From: Rhizobium croatiense
GTDB taxonomy: Bacteria; Pseudomonadota; Alphaproteobacteria; Rhizobiales; Rhizobiaceae
Length of the DNA stretch: 64,000 nt
Reading direction: 5' to 3'
Assembly: GCF_019793465.1 (NCBI RefSeq)
Contig: NZ_JAILYJ010000001.1
Location: 1-64,000 of the forward strand
Below are positions 1-9,626 of this stretch, in pieces (position 1 is the first letter of the stretch; each line of letters opens with the position of its first letter). Below the pieces are notes generated by a model. That model ran no database searches and had not been told where the DNA came from. It saw only the letters and a program-made list of their open reading frames with translations. A program made the position numbers and the translations under genes.

Positions 1-292
1 CCAGCAGGCCCATGCCCTCCCAGACGCGCCTGGCGACACGCTCGACGACGACGTCGGAGACCGCCCCATGATCCTTGTGGCCCCACCAGGTCAGCACATC
101 GGTTTCGGCAAGCCGGGCTTCGCTGAGGCCATGTTCCGGCTCCTGCAGCGTCGCAGTCGTCGCCGAGATGGCGGGATCGGCATTCAGCGCATTCGCGATC
201 GTCGTATGCATGCCCTCGGGATAGATGCCGCGGACGATCTCATTGGTATTCTCGTGGATGTTTTCACCCCACACAACGGTGCGTATGGTCAC
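1..292 (-). CDS. thuA: ThuA-like trehalose utilisation protein, 3' end beyond window
   Basis: Partial gene; about 97 N-terminal residues are visible, beginning MTIRTVVWGENIHENTNE, the typical opening of ThuA, a class I glutamine-amidotransferase-like protein of rhizobial trehalose/sucrose catabolism. The start is taken as GTG at 290-292 because AAGGAG (301-306, read on the minus strand) precedes it by 8 nt. It lies 62 nt downstream of the transporter ATPase gene in the same direction, matching the known thuE-F-G-K-A-B order of rhizobia. By analogy with that pathway it would act in oxidation of the imported disaccharide to a 3-keto derivative. The C-terminal part and the expected thuB partner are outside the window. 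Confidence 0.85.
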   Translation of the reverse strand, partial: MTIRTVVWGENIHENTNEIVRGIYPEGMHTTIANALNADPAISATTATLQEPEHGLSEARLAETDVLTWWGHKDHGAVSDVVVERVARRVWEGMGLL

Positions 293-354
293 GTCGTTTT
301 CTCCTTGTCGTTAAAACGGATCGAGTCTTGGGAGGAACATCGATCCTGGGAAGC

Positions 355-1380
355 TCAGGCAGCCTGCATGGATTGACGCTCGAGCGCCCGGCCCGAACGA
401 TCGAAACGGTGGATGTGGCCGGCAAGCGGGGCAAGGCCAAGCACCTGGCCCGGCTCGTGACGGGAGACACCGGCCTCGCGCACTATGAGCGGCTCGTCTG
501 CCCCGATATCCACATAGACGAAGCTATCGGAGCCGAGGATTTCCGAATGGATGACCGTGCCGCTCCAAACCGGCGACTCGGGCGCGATGCGAACATGCTC
601 CGCGCGCACGCCGATCGTATGGCTGCCATAGGGCTCTGCCAGTTCACCCGACAGGAAATTCATTTTCGGCGAGCCGATGAAGCCGGCCACGAAGAGCGAA
701 TTGGGGCTTTCATAAAGCTCCAGCGGCGTGCCGATCTGCTCTACGACGCCGTCCCGCAACACGCAGATCCGATCGGCGAGCGTCATGGCCTCGACCTGAT
801 CATGCGTCACATAGATCATCGTCGTGTTGTGCATGCTGCGATGAAGCTTCGCGATTTCGAGCCTCGTCGCGACGCGAAGCGCCGCATCGAGATTGGACAG
901 CGGCTCATCGAAGAGAAAGACCTTGGGATCGCGGACGATCGCCCGGCCGATTGCAACGCGCTGACGCTGTCCGCCGGAAAGCTGCCGCGGCAAGCGCTCG
1001 AGGTACGATGAGAGCTGCAGCATGCCGGCCGCCTGTTCGACGCGCTGGCGGCACTCGTCCTTGGTACGTCCTGACAGTTTCATGCCGAAAGCCATATTGT
1101 CGAAAACCGTCATATGCGGATAGAGCGCGTAGGACTGGAACACCATGGCGATCCCTCTCTTCGAGGGCGCGTGCTGGTTCACCATCTTGCTGTCGAAGGA
1201 GAGGGTCCCCGACGTAATGTCCTCAAGGCCGGAGATAAGCCTGAGCAGCGTGGATTTGCCACATCCCGACGGCCCCACGAAGACCATGAACTCGCCACGG
1301 CGGATGTCCATCGTCACGCCCTTGATCACCTCGAAAGCGCCGAAGCTCTTGCGGATGTTCTCCAGTCGTATCTCTGCCAT
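355..1380 (-). CDS. thuK: ThuK-like sugar ABC transporter ATP-binding protein
   Basis: 341 aa, cytoplasmic ATPase of a CUT1-type importer (MalK/UgpC/ThuK family). Walker A is GPSGCGKST (about residues 36-44), the signature LSGGQRQRVA is near 134 and Walker B is FLFDEPLSNLDA. The C-terminal OB-type (TOBE) region starts near residue 235 (PKMNFLSGEL). Length is normal for the family, slightly short at the C-terminus. It starts 11 nt after the stop of the upstream permease, so it is in one operon with thuE-F-G. It energises uptake of trehalose and possibly maltose or sucrose. Substrate is inferred from gene order and the neighbouring thuA. Confidence 0.9.
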   Translation of the reverse strand: MAEIRLENIRKSFGAFEVIKGVTMDIRRGEFMVFVGPSGCGKSTLLRLISGLEDITSGTLSFDSKMVNQHAPSKRGIAMVFQSYALYPHMTVFDNMAFGMKLSGRTKDECRQRVEQAAGMLQLSSYLERLPRQLSGGQRQRVAIGRAIVRDPKVFLFDEPLSNLDAALRVATRLEIAKLHRSMHNTTMIYVTHDQVEAMTLADRICVLRDGVVEQIGTPLELYESPNSLFVAGFIGSPKMNFLSGELAEPYGSHTIGVRAEHVRIAPESPVWSGTVIHSEILGSDSFVYVDIGADEPLIVREAGVSRHEPGQVLGLAPLAGHIHRFDRSGRALERQSMQAA

Positions 1381-1391
1381 GTCCTACTCCC

Positions 1392-2221
<830 letters not shown>

Positions 2222-2222
<1 letters not shown>

Positions 2223-3208
2223 CAGCGTTCCTCCCCGCCGAGCCTGACGCGGCCGAGCCAGATATAGAAGACGGTAACGGAGGCAATGATCAGGAAGAGC
2301 ACCGTTGACGCAGTGGCGCCATAGGCGAACTTGTCGAAGTCGAACAGGTTCTCGCGTGCCATCACCGACATGGTCTTCGTCTGTGCATTGTTCGGCGTCA
2401 GGACATAGATCAAATCGAAGATGCGCATCGCATCCAGCATCCGGAAGATCACGGCAACCATGATGGCCGGCCGGATCAGCGGCAGCGTCAGACGCCAGAA
2501 CACCTTGACCGGATTGACGCCATCGATCTTGGCAGCTTCATAGATGTCGCCGGGAACCATCTGCAGTCCGGCAAGGATCAGCAGCGCCATGAAGGGCGTC
2601 GTCTTCCAGACGTCGACGATCAGCACCGCGACCATCGCTGTCTCAGGATTGGCGGTCCAGGCAATCTTCTCAGTGATAAGGCCGAAGCCGAGCAGGATCT
2701 CGTTCAGGATACCGAACTGGTCGTTGAGCATCCAGGCCCACATCTTGGCCGAGACGATCGTTGGGATCGCCCAGGGAATGAGGATTGCGGCTCTTACAAT
2801 GCCGCGCCCGACGAACCGTGCGTTCAACACCAGCGCGACGATCAGCCCGAGCACGGTCTCGAGCACCACCGAAAGTAAGGTGAACTTGGCGGTGTTCCAG
2901 ACCGCCTTCCACCAGACCGGATCGGCAAGCAGCCCGCGAAAGACGGTCCTTCCGCTCTTCAGCGTCACCCACGACAGATAATTGTCAAAGCCGACGAACC
3001 GCGCGTTACCAAGATCGTTGAGCGACGCATTCGTAAAGCTGAAATAGATCGTTCTGAACAGCGGCCATCCGGCGACGATTGCCAGGATCAGCAGCGTCGG
3101 CGCCAGAAACACCCAGGCCGATCGAATGCGCTCGGATCGCAGCTCCGTAGAGGCTCTCAGAATGGAAACCCTCGGTTCAACTGCTTGCGGAACTACGATT
3201 TCGGTCAT
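2222..3208 (-). CDS. thuF: ThuF-like sugar ABC transporter permease (MalF type)
   Basis: 328 aa inner-membrane permease with a cytoplasmic N-terminal tail of about 30 residues before the first membrane segment (VFLAPTLLILAIVAGWPL). The EAA loop reads YEAAKIDGVNPVKVF near residues 225-240. It is the MalF-like partner of the neighbouring permease. It starts 67 nt after the stop of the substrate-binding gene and is followed without a gap by thuG. No strong Shine-Dalgarno sequence is visible, so it may depend on translation of the upstream gene. Confidence 0.9.
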
Positions 3209-3275
3209 GAAACGCCTATCCCCGTTCGCTCGTCCGAAGTCTGGACCGGCGGCCTGAGGCCGCCGGTCGGAAACC

Positions 3276-4541
3276 TCACCAGGCGTCGCCCTTGAGGGTC
3301 GTCAGGTCGGCTTCGAGAAGTTCGAGGTTCTCGGCAGCCGAGCCGCTGCCGGACAGCGTGTTGTGCACCGCCGTCCAGAACTTCGAAGACACCTCGTTGT
3401 ACTTCACCTTGGCCGTCGCCGAAGGACGCGGCACAGCGTTCTGGAATATCGGCTTCCAGTTCGGCATGAAGGGCTGCGCGACGGCAACATCCTTGTCGTC
3501 ATAAAGGTCGGTCAATGTCGGCAGATTGGACAGCTCGACGGCACGCGCCTTCTGAACCTCTTTCGATGCCAGGAATTTTACGAGCGCGATGGCCGCTTCC
3601 TGCTTTTCGGAATATTTCGAAACCGCCAGGTTCCAGCCGCCGAGCGTCGAGGACGGCTTGTCGCCGGCGGTCGCTACCGGCAGCGTCATCACGTCGAATT
3701 TGCCCTTCACGGCGCTGTCGGCACCATTGCCGAGGGAATAGGCATAGGGCCAGTTGCGCATGAAGACGGCGTTGCCGGTCTGCCAGACGCCGCGCGATTC
3801 TTCTTCCTGATAGGCGAGCACGCCGGGCGGCGAGATCGTGCCGATCCAGCTCTTGGCGCGGTCAAGCGCTGCTGCCGCCTTGTCGTTGTTGATCGAGATC
3901 GTCCCGTCCGGCTCGACGATCTGGCCGCCACCCGACGACTTTACCCATTCCAGCGCGTTGCAGGTCAGCCCTTCATAGGAATTGCCCTGGAAGACGTAGC
4001 CCCAGAGATCCTTCTGTCCGGCCTGGCGTTCCTTGTCCTGAACCTCTTTGGCGGTTGCGGCCATCTCGTCCCAGGTCTTCGGCGGCTGCTTGCCGTATTT
4101 CTCGAGCAGGTCCTTTCGGTAAAACAGCGCCGGAGCATCGGTAAACAACGGCAGCGCCACAAGCCGGTCGTTGACTGTCTGCGAGGCGACGATCGACGGG
4201 AAAAACTGGTCGACCACGTCCTTGGTGGCATCCTTGAGATCGATGAATTGATCGGCAAGCTGCGGCGCCCAGATGACGTCGGTCTGATAGACATCGATGT
4301 CCTTGTTTCCAGCGGCAAGCCACAAGCGATATTGGGAGAACTGCTCGCTGCTCGATGACGGCATGGTGACGATCTTCACCTGATTGCCGGTCTCCTTCTC
4401 GAAAATTGCGAGCTGCTTATTCAGGAATTCTATGCTTTTTCCCGTGGTGTTAGCGGCAACTGAAATTTCGGCGGCCCGGATCGGGCCGGCGGCCGCGATA
4501 GCGACGCCGAGCGCCGACAAGCCTAATGCAAACTTTTTCAT
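3276..4541 (-). CDS. thuE: ThuE-like periplasmic trehalose/maltose-binding protein
   Basis: 421 aa, family 1 extracellular solute-binding protein. A Sec signal peptide runs to about residue 23 (LGVAIAAAGPIRA/AEISV). The mature part has the MalE-like KEVQDKERQ and CUT1 'FTDAPALFYRKDLLEKYG' features. A strong GGAGGAG lies just upstream of the ATG. First gene of the thu operon, 268 nt from the divergent LacI-type regulator, with an operator close to its predicted transcription start. It captures the disaccharide in the periplasm for the ThuFGK channel. Trehalose as substrate is inferred from thuA and from the S. meliloti thu locus; maltose or sucrose are also possible. Confidence 0.88.
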   Translation of the reverse strand: MKKFALGLSALGVAIAAAGPIRAAEISVAANTTGKSIEFLNKQLAIFEKETGNQVKIVTMPSSSSEQFSQYRLWLAAGNKDIDVYQTDVIWAPQLADQFIDLKDATKDVVDQFFPSIVASQTVNDRLVALPLFTDAPALFYRKDLLEKYGKQPPKTWDEMAATAKEVQDKERQAGQKDLWGYVFQGNSYEGLTCNALEWVKSSGGGQIVEPDGTISINNDKAAAALDRAKSWIGTISPPGVLAYQEEESRGVWQTGNAVFMRNWPYAYSLGNGADSAVKGKFDVMTLPVATAGDKPSSTLGGWNLAVSKYSEKQEAAIALVKFLASKEVQKARAVELSNLPTLTDLYDDKDVAVAQPFMPNWKPIFQNAVPRPSATAKVKYNEVSSKFWTAVHNTLSGSGSAAENLELLEADLTTLKGDAW

Positions 4542-4556
4542 AATCTCCTCCCAGAA

Positions 4557-4574
4557 ATTGAAATCGATTTGGCC
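4557..4574. promoter_or_regulatory. LacI-type operator 1 of the thu operon
   Basis: ATTGAAATCGATTTGG: the left half and centre of the 18-bp palindrome at 4715-4732, with a degenerate right end. LacI-family operators characteristically have a central CG in an A/T-rich palindrome, as here. It overlaps the predicted +1 of thuE, so binding would block initiation. Confidence 0.7.
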
Positions 4575-4579
4575 AACAG

Positions 4580-4608
4580 AACATTGCAGAAGGCCACCAC
4601 GGCGTCAA
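4580..4608 (-). promoter_or_regulatory. Candidate sigma70-type promoter of thuE
   Basis: On the minus strand TTGACG (4603-4608), a 17-nt spacer and AATGTT (4580-4585). The -10 match is poor. Its distance to operator 1 and to the thuE start is sensible. Prediction by eye only. Confidence 0.4.
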
Positions 4609-4714
4609 GCCGCAAATAGAGCACTTTTCAGTTGTTACAAATGGCAATTCTGGCGCTATATACAGCTTAAAAGGCAAGTTCTGACGTCTACGGGCGACAT
4701 GTTGAGACATCAGT

Positions 4715-4732
4715 ATTGAAATCGATTTCAAT
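4715..4732. promoter_or_regulatory. LacI-type operator 2, perfect 18-bp palindrome
   Basis: ATTGAAATCGATTTCAAT is a perfect palindrome with central CG, in front of the LacI-type gene. Its centre is 158 bp from the centre of operator 1, about 15 helical turns, which would place both sites on the same face of the DNA and allow repression by looping and autoregulation. Confidence 0.75.
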
Positions 4733-4809
4733 TGCCGCCGAATTAGGCGCTTGCCCGTTGCGTATCGCCAGCGCATCGTCCATTGATTGCCGGGACAAAG
4801 AAGACACCG

Positions 4810-5823
4810 ATGAAACTTCGTGAATTTGCAAAGCAGCTTGGACTTTCTCCGACGACGGTCAGCCGTGCGCTCAGCGGCTACCCGGAGGTGAGCGAAGCCA
4901 CGCGTGCCCGGGTTGCGAGCGAAGCAATGCGGCTTGGCTATCGCCCCGATATCAATGCCGTGCGGCTAAAGACCGGGAGAGCCGGAGCGATCGGCGTCAT
5001 GATGGCGCGCTCGGGAGAAATCCATTTCGCTGAATTCATGTCGGGCATGGCGCAGCGCCTGGAAACCGCCGATACGGATATTCTGATCACGCCTATTACC
5101 GCGCATAACGACGACGACGAGATGCAGGCCTACCGACGTCTGGTCGAAAGCCGCCGCGTGGACGCGATCATCATTCATTCGCCTCGTCCGAAAGACCCGC
5201 GGATCGAGCTACTGAACAGTCTAGGCCTGCCTTTCCTGGTTCACGGCCGCTCCGAGACGGAACAGGTTCACGCCTGGCTCGATATCGATAATGAAAGCGC
5301 GGTGCGGAGGTCCACCGATCACCTGTTCGACCTCGGGCACCGCCGCATCGCCATGATCAATGGCCTCAGGGGCAAAACCTATTCGATCCATCGCGAACAG
5401 GGTTTTCGGACCGCCCATCAAGAGCGCGGGCTCATCGCCGATCCCAACATGATGGTCTGCGATAAATTCTCCGACGAGAGCGGTTTTCGTCATGCCCGCT
5501 CTTTCCTGGAGAGCGCCAATGCGCCGACCGCCATCGTTGCCGGCTCTACGATGACGGCGCTTGGCGTTTACCGCGCCGTCCGCTCGCTTGGAATGACGGT
5601 CGGGCGGGACGTCTCCGTGATCGCCCATGACGACGTCTTCCCTTATCTGACGGCCGAAAATATGGTGCCGTCACTCTCGACAACACGATCTTCCATGCGT
5701 GCTGCGGGCACACGTTGCGCCGAGCTGACGCTGCAGCTTATTGCGGGGCGCGCTGCCGAGGAGATCCACGAATTATGGCCGGTCGAGCTGATCCTGCGAG
5801 AAAGCACTGCGGCCCCGCGCTGA
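4810..5823 (+). CDS. thuR: LacI-family regulator of the thu operon (ThuR-like)
   Basis: 337 aa. The N-terminal helix-turn-helix is MKLREFAKQLGLSPTTVSRA (residues 1-20) followed by the hinge helix region; residues from about 60 on form a periplasmic-binding-protein-like sensor. The ATG at 4810 is preferred over an upstream TTG at 4783, because LacI proteins begin at the HTH and AAAGAAGA precedes it. Divergent from thuE, with two matching operators between them. It most likely represses the thu genes until trehalose or a related sugar binds. The gene ends 132 nt before the convergent end of repC. Confidence 0.88.
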   Translation: MKLREFAKQLGLSPTTVSRALSGYPEVSEATRARVASEAMRLGYRPDINAVRLKTGRAGAIGVMMARSGEIHFAEFMSGMAQRLETADTDILITPITAHNDDDEMQAYRRLVESRRVDAIIIHSPRPKDPRIELLNSLGLPFLVHGRSETEQVHAWLDIDNESAVRRSTDHLFDLGHRRIAMINGLRGKTYSIHREQGFRTAHQERGLIADPNMMVCDKFSDESGFRHARSFLESANAPTAIVAGSTMTALGVYRAVRSLGMTVGRDVSVIAHDDVFPYLTAENMVPSLSTTRSSMRAAGTRCAELTLQLIAGRAAEEIHELWPVELILRESTAAPR

Positions 5824-5898
5824 CAGGTGCAGAACTCTGCTTCAGCGGGAGATGGCAACGCCCGCGGCACCTCTCGCACCAGATCTGCGAACCAGCTG

Positions 5899-5925
5899 GC
5901 GATCGGAGTAGGATTTCCCGATCGC
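5899..5925. terminator. Hairpin between convergent thuR and repC
   Basis: GCGATCGG and CCGATCGC form a perfect 8-bp stem with an 11-nt loop between two convergent genes. No T-run follows on either strand, so it may be a weak bidirectional terminator or mRNA 3' stabiliser. It does not match the GTT-N4-GC-N4-AAC pattern of repABC centromere sites. Confidence 0.35.
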
Positions 5926-5955
5926 AACACCCAACTGCGTTGCGGCCGAAGTCCA

Positions 5956-7260
5956 CTAACCGGCATGGCGTTTCGTTCCACCATTGGCCCTGACGAGCGC
6001 CATCAGCATCGGACCGATCGCAAATTCGCCTCTCTCGGTCCTGCGGGTGAGATCGCGGAGATAACCGCCGGGCGAGTTGATATGGCCTCCTCGTTCCAGG
6101 ATGCAGGCGATCACGGTGGCGGCGTTTTCCGGCCCCATGCCGGCGCAGGCATCCTCATAAGCCGAGGGGCTGACGCCGAGCATCGAGCGCACGACGACGG
6201 CGGCCGACATCAGGTCGCGCCAATTGCCGATCGTTCCGCCGGGACCGTAGTCCAGAATGGCGGGGCAGGCCTGCAGGACAAGGCCGAGCGGGAAGGATTT
6301 CAGGCTGTGGCCGGCGATAGGATTGGCCGCACTAGGCATTTTGCCACCCGGTCGGGCGTAAGGCCTCGGCGGTTTCAGCCTTTGCTCATCTGACGGCTCG
6401 GCCATCCCGTCATTGGTTGTCCCTGCCTTTTCGCCCTGCTTCGTGTCGAAGCTTGGTTCAAGTTCATAAGTGGAGTCGGGGTTTGAATTCTGTTTGTGAC
6501 GCTCAATTTGAGACTCATTGGCGTCTATTTTTTCTCTTTTAATGTGCCTTTCCAGCAGGTTGACGGCTTCGTCGCGCAGCAGCTCCATCTCGTCGAGCAA
6601 CGTAGCCAGTTCTTCGACGCCTCCTACCCGCGGAATCCTGGCGACAAGATCGCGAAACATCATCGTCATCTGCTCCCAGTCGCCGGGAACCGCTTCGTCG
6701 ATAGCCGCCGACACCAGCTTGGAGATATCGCGCCGGCAGACCGTCAGGCGTTCTTTTGTCGCCCGGAGCAGCTCCCGCTCGGCGATCGCCTGCGCCGCGA
6801 GGTTTTCAATTTCGACTGCGCGGGCCAGAAGCGGCGCAACGCTGAAACCGAAGGCCTCGCCGATCGCCCCTGCCCTGTCGCGGCGGGCGTAGCGCTTTCC
6901 ATTCGGGCTGTCCTTGCGCAGGATCAGGCCGGCCTCGACCAGGACGGCAAGGTGACGTCGCAGCGTCGCCGGCGTCATGCCGCGGGCGCGCAGCGAAAGC
7001 TGTGCATTCGAGGGAAAGACGATCAGACCTTTCTCCTCGGAGATTTCATCGTCGGGATAGAAGGTCAGCAGCGCATCGAGCACCGTCAGCGCCCGATCGG
7101 TTACGCCGAGCGCCGGGCGCGCCTCGCAGATCGCCCGGAACAGCTTCCACTTGCTGCGCTTCATCCCCGGCTCGATGGTCTCGGCCAGCTGCTGGCTTGC
7201 CAGCATGCCAAGCGACATCGGCCGCCGCCCAAAGGGCGTCGTCACATATCCACTCTCCAT
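5956..7260 (-). CDS. repC: RepC replication initiator of a repABC plasmid
   Basis: 434 aa, normal RepC length is about 400-440. The N-terminal domain (MSLGMLASQQLAE ... FPSNAQLSLRARGMTPATLRRHLAVLVEAGLILRKDSPNGKRYARR, residues 15-130) contains the winged-helix DNA-binding region. The C-terminal domain (residues 315-434) has the conserved GNWRDLMSAA and GGYLRDLTRR motifs. The linker (residues 255-315) is hydrophilic and its DNA is AT-rich. ATG at 7258-7260 follows GGTGAAGG. RepC is essential for replication and normally acts on an origin inside its own gene. Its expression should be limited by the antisense RNA at 7355-7404. Last gene of repA-repB-repC. Confidence 0.95.
   Translation of the reverse strand: MESGYVTTPFGRRPMSLGMLASQQLAETIEPGMKRSKWKLFRAICEARPALGVTDRALTVLDALLTFYPDDEISEEKGLIVFPSNAQLSLRARGMTPATLRRHLAVLVEAGLILRKDSPNGKRYARRDRAGAIGEAFGFSVAPLLARAVEIENLAAQAIAERELLRATKERLTVCRRDISKLVSAAIDEAVPGDWEQMTMMFRDLVARIPRVGGVEELATLLDEMELLRDEAVNLLERHIKREKIDANESQIERHKQNSNPDSTYELEPSFDTKQGEKAGTTNDGMAEPSDEQRLKPPRPYARPGGKMPSAANPIAGHSLKSFPLGLVLQACPAILDYGPGGTIGNWRDLMSAAVVVRSMLGVSPSAYEDACAGMGPENAATVIACILERGGHINSPGGYLRDLTRRTERGEFAIGPMLMALVRANGGTKRHAG
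6465..6555. other. AT-rich stretch in repC, probable origin region
   Basis: Within the GC-rich repC gene this stretch (linker codons) is clearly AT-rich, with runs such as TTTTTTCTCTTTTAATG at about 6528-6545. In studied repABC plasmids the vegetative origin lies in an AT-rich segment of repC. I place it here from composition alone; no iterons were seen. Confidence 0.4.
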
Positions 7261-7319
7261 TTGCCTTCACCTTCGTTCAGGCAAAAGAAAACCATCCACC
7301 AATTTGGTGCCTAAGACGC

Positions 7320-7348
7320 TTGACTGTGATTCGTGGAAATGCGATTCT
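7320..7348 (+). promoter_or_regulatory. Promoter of the ctRNA
   Basis: TTGACT (7320-7325), 17-nt spacer and GATTCT (7343-7348), with an extended -10 TGC at 7340-7342. It points against repABC in the repB-repC gap, as expected for the counter-transcribed RNA promoter. Confidence 0.65.
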
Positions 7349-7354
7349 CGATGT

Positions 7355-7404
7355 GCTTAAGATCTGAGAAGGGCTTCCACGACGGCGTCGTTGGGGGCCT
7401 TTTT
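7355..7404 (+). ncRNA. Counter-transcribed RNA (ctRNA/incA) antisense to the repC leader
   Basis: A short RNA of about 50 nt is predicted from a good promoter to an intrinsic terminator: the stem has core ACGAC (7379-7383) and GTCGT (7387-7391), extended by CC/GG and G/C pairs, followed by TTTTT (7400-7404). Size, position between repB and repC and opposite orientation all match the ctRNAs of repABC plasmids. They pair with the repC leader, induce premature termination or hide the repC ribosome site, and determine copy number and incompatibility. Confidence 0.85.
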
Positions 7405-7414
7405 CTTTTGCGCG

Positions 7415-8416
7415 CTACGCTCCTCTGTGCTTTTTGAACTCCTGGAACAGGCCTTGCAGCCTTTCCTGGACGAATTGATCGAAACCGGGCGCCGTCTTGC
7501 CGTCGAAGACGAAAGTAGCGCCGGATGCTGTCTTCTTGATCATCACAGGCACGCCGCTGACTTCGGATTTGACCGACGCCGGCTTTGGCGCCGGCGTCTT
7601 CTTCGTCGCCAAAGCGAATGCCTGGTGAAACCGCTCGTCGCTTGAAATCTTGCGCGCGTCGTCCGCGGACAACTCAGCGATGATCCCGCTGATATCGGCG
7701 CCCTCGAGCCGCTCTCCGAACTCCCGCCACCGCCGGCGACCGATATCGGGTGCAGCGCCAATGGCGTTGATCAGCTCCAAGGGCACCTGCCGCAAGACAA
7801 TCAGCATTCTCGACAGCGCCGCCTTATCCACGCTGAGAGCGGCCATGATGGTGTCGCGCCCGAAGCCGCGTTCCTCGAGCCGCCACGCGAAGAGCGCGCG
7901 CTCGATATAGGAAAGGTTGGTCCGGGCGCTGTTTTCCTGTCCCTGGCTTACAACCAGCTGGCCGTCGGTGAGATCGCGAACGACAGCGCGCACGCGGATG
8001 CCGATCTCTCGGGTGGCTGCCAGACGGCGATGGCCGTAGGCAACCTGATAGCGCCCCTTTGTCTCGGGATGCGGACGCACCAGGATCGGAACCTGTTGCC
8101 CATGTTCGCGGATCTGCTCGACAAGCTCGGCCAGTTCAGCTGCGTCGATCGCCAGGCGGTCGCTGACGAAGGAGGCGTCGATCAGGCCGGGATCAAGCTC
8201 GACGATCATCTGGCCCGCCGCAAGCTGCCGTTCCAGCTCGCTCGCCCGTTCCATTTTCTCGGTGATGTTGCCGAGCGTCTTGGTAATGCCGCCGACCGGC
8301 CCCCCGACACGCTCCTGCGGCACGAAGCCGGCGATCGGACGTTTGTCGCGCGGCGCGATCGATTCCACCCTTGCCGGGCTCGGAGCGGAGATTTCGATGA
8401 GATTCTTGCGCGCCAT
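7415..8416 (-). CDS. repB: RepB, ParB-like plasmid partition protein
   Basis: 333 aa. The ParB/Spo0J N-terminal domain (residues about 65-160) includes GHRRLAATREIG and GQENSARTNLSYIE, the box II-type nucleotide-binding motif. A helix-turn-helix follows around 170-200 (DTIMAALSVDKAALSRMLIVL) and the C-terminal region would dimerise. GGAGA lies 4 nt before the ATG. It starts 2 nt after the repA stop. RepB binds centromere (parS) sites and cooperates with RepA in partition and in repression of the rep promoter. I found no convincing parS consensus by eye nearby. Confidence 0.95.
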   Translation of the reverse strand: MARKNLIEISAPSPARVESIAPRDKRPIAGFVPQERVGGPVGGITKTLGNITEKMERASELERQLAAGQMIVELDPGLIDASFVSDRLAIDAAELAELVEQIREHGQQVPILVRPHPETKGRYQVAYGHRRLAATREIGIRVRAVVRDLTDGQLVVSQGQENSARTNLSYIERALFAWRLEERGFGRDTIMAALSVDKAALSRMLIVLRQVPLELINAIGAAPDIGRRRWREFGERLEGADISGIIAELSADDARKISSDERFHQAFALATKKTPAPKPASVKSEVSGVPVMIKKTASGATFVFDGKTAPGFDQFVQERLQGLFQEFKKHRGA

Positions 8417-8418
8417 TT

Positions 8419-9612
8419 CTATCTCCTTCCCCAGGTGGAGCGAATATGCGCTTCGATCTCACCATTCACGAGATTCAGCGACTCCAGCGCCCGGTCATAG
8501 GTTCCGCGCGTGAATTGCGACCGCTCGACCTCATAGAGGGTCTGCTTGGTGACGCCGGCATCGGCGACGGCCGTCGATTTCACCATGGCGTTATGGAGCA
8601 TGCGATTGCCGAAGATCGCCCGCATGAAGCCGGTCATCTGGCTCTGCGGTCCGTCATTCGGCTCGAACCGCGTCACGAGATAGCGCATCCAGTCGTAGCT
8701 GGTGCGCCCGCCGGCCTTCTCGACGACCGACATCAGCTCGCTCGTCATCGTCAGGAACTGCGACATCGACATGACGTCGAGCATCTGCGGGTGGACCGTG
8801 ATCAAAACGGAAGTTGCGGCGCAGAGCGCCGACATCGTCAGGAATCCCAGCTGCGGCGGGCAGTCGATGACGACGACATCATAAAGGCTTTCTATCTCCG
8901 TCAACACCTCGCCGATACGGGCAAAGAACATCGTCTCCGCCGTCCCCGACGCCATCGCCTTCGGCGTCTCGTGCTCGAATTCCATCAATTCGAGATTTCC
9001 CGGAATGAGATGCAGATTGGGCGTGTATGTGGCGCGCACGATATCCGCGATCGGGCGTGGTGCCTCGTATCGGATCGCCCCGTAAATCGTCTCGCCTTCG
9101 CCGACGTCGAACTCCGGCTGATGACCGAAAAGGGCAGATAAGGACGCCTGCGGATCGAGATCGACGGCAAGCACGCGATAGCCGCGGAGAGCCATGAACT
9201 GCGCCAGATGTGCCGCCGTGGTGGTCTTGCCCGAGCCGCCCTTGAAATTCATGACGGAGACGATCTGGAGCTTTTCTCCGGGCCTGCGGACCGGCACATA
9301 TTTCGGCGTTCCGTTTCGCTCGTCGAGAACTCGGCGGATCCGGTCCATGTCGATTGCGCTGTAAAGCCGACGTCCGTTTGCAAGCGGATCGGGCCCGTGG
9401 CCATCCGCAGCGACCTGCCTGAGATAACCTTCACCGATGCCGATGAAGGCTGCGGCTTCCGCAGGCGAGAAGGTCCTGATCGTCTTCTGGGAAAGCGGCG
9501 GAAAGATTTTCGCCTGATGCTGCTGAAGTTGATAGGACAACTCCTTCGCATCTGTTGCCAGAAGCGACGGGAGATGCTCTTGATCGTCTTGAAGAGCAAG
9601 ACTCGGCTGCAT
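8419..9612 (-). CDS. repA: RepA, ParA-like partition ATPase
   Basis: 397 aa. An N-terminal DNA-binding region (residues 45-90, FSPAEAAAFIGIGEGYLRQV helix-turn-helix-like) precedes the Walker ATPase domain with deviant Walker A KGGSGKTTTAAHLA (about 124-137), Walker A' region VDLDPQASLSALFG, and Walker B VVVIDCPPQLG. It segregates the plasmid and autoregulates repABC. First gene of the operon. A 12-bp inverted repeat and a TATAGT -10 lie directly upstream. Confidence 0.95.
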   Translation of the reverse strand: MQPSLALQDDQEHLPSLLATDAKELSYQLQQHQAKIFPPLSQKTIRTFSPAEAAAFIGIGEGYLRQVAADGHGPDPLANGRRLYSAIDMDRIRRVLDERNGTPKYVPVRRPGEKLQIVSVMNFKGGSGKTTTAAHLAQFMALRGYRVLAVDLDPQASLSALFGHQPEFDVGEGETIYGAIRYEAPRPIADIVRATYTPNLHLIPGNLELMEFEHETPKAMASGTAETMFFARIGEVLTEIESLYDVVVIDCPPQLGFLTMSALCAATSVLITVHPQMLDVMSMSQFLTMTSELMSVVEKAGGRTSYDWMRYLVTRFEPNDGPQSQMTGFMRAIFGNRMLHNAMVKSTAVADAGVTKQTLYEVERSQFTRGTYDRALESLNLVNGEIEAHIRSTWGRR

Positions 9613-9626
9613 GATCGTTTTCCCAG

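Noticed and set aside
5880..5930. Possible parS centromere near the end of repC (CCAGCTGG and the 8-bp hairpin)
   Set aside because: Neither fits GTT-N4-GC-N4-AAC; the symmetry stops at the central octamer. Kept only as a possible terminator.
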